Assembly (NCBI GenBank): GCA_051294375.1
Contig: CM119264.1
Location: forward strand, 17,919,157-17,983,156
Direction of reading: 5' to 3'
Source: Paraspadella gotoi
Lineage: Eukaryota; Chaetognatha
DNA length: 64,000 bases
The first letter of the stretch is position 1; each line of letters opens with the position of its first letter. The notes beneath the pieces are model-generated. The model ran no database searches. It saw only the letters and a program-made list of their open reading frames with translations, and was not told the origin of the DNA. This document shows positions 61,601 through 64,000 of this stretch, in pieces. The position numbers and the translations under genes were made by a program.

Positions 61601-64000
61601 ACGTCACTGATTTATTAATGATTAAGCATATTAAATTTTAATTAAAAGTTTCTTGTAATATATTTTTTTTGGGATCCCATTTTAAAGCAGATGAGCTGAT
61701 AAAGTTTAAGATGATTAAGGAGATTAAAAAACTTGAATTTGTACTTCGATTTCCACCTTTTGTTTCAAACAATTTTAAATGAAACAAAAATGCATTTTTT
61801 TTTCTATCCCTCCTCATCTTTGGTTTGACGCGAAGAATAATTCATGAGATTCATCAAGACTTTCTGTCTGCGAGCTTACACCCAGCTGGTTTCCTCCTCT
61901 TTTTATCCTCCTCCTCATCTTCCTCCTCATCCTCTTTTCTTCGTCTTCCTCCTCTTCTCATTCTTCTCACTCCTCTTCTCCTCCCTCCTCCTCCTCCTCC
62001 TCCTCACTCCTCCATGGCACGGAGTGCTTCATCGTCGAACGCCTTTTCTACACGTCATTCCCCCTCGCTTCTTCAAAATCACGTCGTCGTCGTTGTCGTC
62101 GTCGTTGTCGTCGTCGTCGACGTTGTTTTTGGTTTTCGCAATTCTCATCGTCGCCCATTGATGACAATTTCAAAGAGTCGCCTCTCGATGGAATTTTTCC
62201 CAAAAATTTCCCATCTCTTTTTGCTGTCTAATTAGTAATTAATTTTTTCCTACGTATTTTTTATTCGAAGTTTTGTCATCAGTAACGTAAAAAAAATTAA
62301 CGTGAGGATAACTTTTTTGTTTTAAAAAATTTTCCGTAGATAGTAATGTCTATAACGTTACAAGAAAAAAATAAATACAAAGAAATGAGCAAAGATAAAA
62401 AAAAGTCCGCTGGAAACTGGGGATGCAATTTTTTCTTCCGTCTTTGCGACGTTTTTGTCAAGGACTCAATTCCGGATTTGACGTTGTAAAAAAAAAAGGA
62501 AAAATCTTCTAGACCTGACAAAAAAGGAAATAAAAAAGTTTGTACAAGATGAAAAAAATAAAGAAAAATCTCTTTGCGAAAAAAAACAACGAAAGTATAC
62601 AAGGCCTGTCGCCAGAAGGAAAGCGATATTTTAGACAACCACCACGACGGGCCAAAAACACAAGAATTACGCGTAATTTTTTTTTATTTCCCCTGCTTTC
62701 TCTTCTCTCTCTCATCTCCTCTCTCTCTCTCTCTCTCTCTCGTCTCTCTCTCTCTCGTCTCCCTCTCGTCTCTCTCTCTGCATCTCTCTCTCATCGTTTC
62801 TCCTCGCTTATCGTCTTAATAATAATGAGAAGTCCCCGTGTAAATAAGGATAAAGAAATTAAAAAAAAAAATTCAATCACGGAAATTGTCTGCTGATTTC
62901 ACGATTCACGCGCGAAGAGTAAATTGACTCATCGGCGCGAGTTAAAACTCGAACCTCGCGCGTCGTGATTACGGCGGCGAGAGCGAATATTCTTTTTCAC
63001 TGAGGCGCGTGAGGGCTAAGAACCTCAGGCGATGGGTAGTAATATCAAGGCGCGTGAGACTCTGAGTTTTTGAGATCAGGCGTGGTGAGGCGGTGAGATC
63101 ACGCGAAACGTGTAAAGAGGGACAGATTTGGATTGAGAGCTTGTCGGAAGGGAAACAAACATAATACCTATATGATTAGTCAGATCAAGCGGAGGTCGAA
63201 CCCTGGTTTGTGGTTAGGTGAGAGGAGATCAAAATATTGTCTTAATATTATGCAGAGTCTGCAAAATGTAATTTTCTAAACACGTCAGATCGAAATCATT
63301 CGTGCGCTCCAGAAAAAAAAAATTATTGTGTAAAAAAAAAAATACATAGATAGTGCGTCGGCGTCCACCCTTTGTTTTCAACTACCTACGACGAGTCTTC
63401 GCCACCCCATTGCCAGTCGCCACGCCACCTCCTTCTCCACCGCCATCGCCATCGCTGCCGCAGACCGCTCCGCCGCCACCCGCCGCCGCCGTTATGGCCC
63501 TCTCGCAGCTGGAACTAATGGGGAAGAATGATTTTTTTTTCGAAGATAAAATTAATTTTCCCCTCGGAGCGATTCGCTACAGATGATTCGCTACAGAATA
63601 TTTGCGACGAACGGTTCGCTACATAAGTTCTCACAAGACGCGGGAAAATACGAAACCTTCGGAAATAAAAGAGAGTGGTGATGATCTTTTTTTTTATTTT
63701 TTGAAATGATGGGCGCGCGGCTGCTAGGCCTCTCTCTTTCTCTGAATCGATCGATATGCAGTGGCGAGATAGGAAAAGAAAGGTTCAATAAAAGGCTGGA
63801 GAGAGGTAAAGTAATGTTGAGAGCCGTAGTCTAACGTCTGATTCAGGTATCTTTCGCGTCCTGTCTTGTTGAATCACGTGAACCGGGGCCAAACTCTCGC
63901 GCGCCCACTCGCTTCACGCTCAAAGGTCACGTGATTTCGTGCGCACTCTGCGGTCGCGTCACTGAAAATCACAGATTCTGAGTTTCTGGGAGAAAAAAGA
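58674..64000 (+). repeat. Direct duplication 2, copy B (runs off the window)
   Basis: Collinear with 48330-53535 including the minisatellite (58735-59060), composite-repeat end (to about 59590), GC patches, CT tract (62700-62790) and TCACGTGA pair (63874-63881, 63927-63934). It carries many extra single bases relative to copy A, such as GCCATCG for CATCG, consistent with noisy-read consensus. Confidence 0.88.

Overview
The window is nuclear DNA from an invertebrate-type metazoan. It carries intron-rich, clearly animal genes (RPLP0, AAMP, CRK, an XK-related protein, a TAZ1-RING protein) in AT-rich, repeat-laden DNA, with TTAGGG-like repeats and a Penelope-like retroelement. I cannot name the species. 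Two 25-N gaps (35732-35756 and 58649-58673) show this is a scaffold. Two segments occur twice in direct orientation, with scattered single-base indels, and in each pair one copy abuts a gap, which suggests unmerged haplotypes or uncorrected long-read contigs.

Layout. 1-7232: three compact plus-strand genes in tandem: the 3' part of RPLP0, complete AAMP (six coding exons) and a 5'-nucleotidase-like metallophosphatase (about 11 exons). 8356-9134: minus-strand exons joining a CBP/p300-type TAZ1 zinc finger to a Mind-bomb-like C-terminal RING. 11152-15002: a hAT-type transposon with a perfect 8-bp target duplication, filled with degenerate TTAGGG repeats and itself interrupted by a long terminal-inverted-repeat element that holds a hammerhead-ribozyme-like motif. 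18.6-19.9 kb: ATCA-type minisatellite around a near-perfect foldback element. 20543-23401: complete CRK adaptor gene in eight coding exons, with a tRNA-derived SINE in intron 5. 24.6-33.6 kb: several inverted-repeat elements flanked by TA, simple-sequence DNA, a second tRNA-like SINE and a few weak coding candidates. 33.6-42.1 kb: duplicated segment with a disrupted membrane-protein-like coding region and, between the copies, GC-richer DNA with coiled-coil-like coding stretches broken by frameshifts. 42085-45065: a decayed Penelope-like element (reverse transcriptase plus GIY-YIG) inside inverted terminal repeats, each carrying a hammerhead motif. 45633-46520: intronless XK-related gene, followed upstream by an LTR-like promoter/polyA block. 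47.8-64.0 kb: composite repeat, minisatellites, very long CT/GA tracts, CpG-rich patches with clustered TCACGTGA sites, and the second duplication.

The cellular genes do not form one pathway. They serve translation, WD40 scaffolding, phosphohydrolysis, ubiquitin ligation (inferred), tyrosine-kinase signalling and probably membrane lipid scrambling. The strongest unusual items are the TAZ1-RING fusion, the series of hammerhead-like motifs preceded by CT tracts, the nested transposons, and an XK-related stop codon that appears to lie in a SINE.
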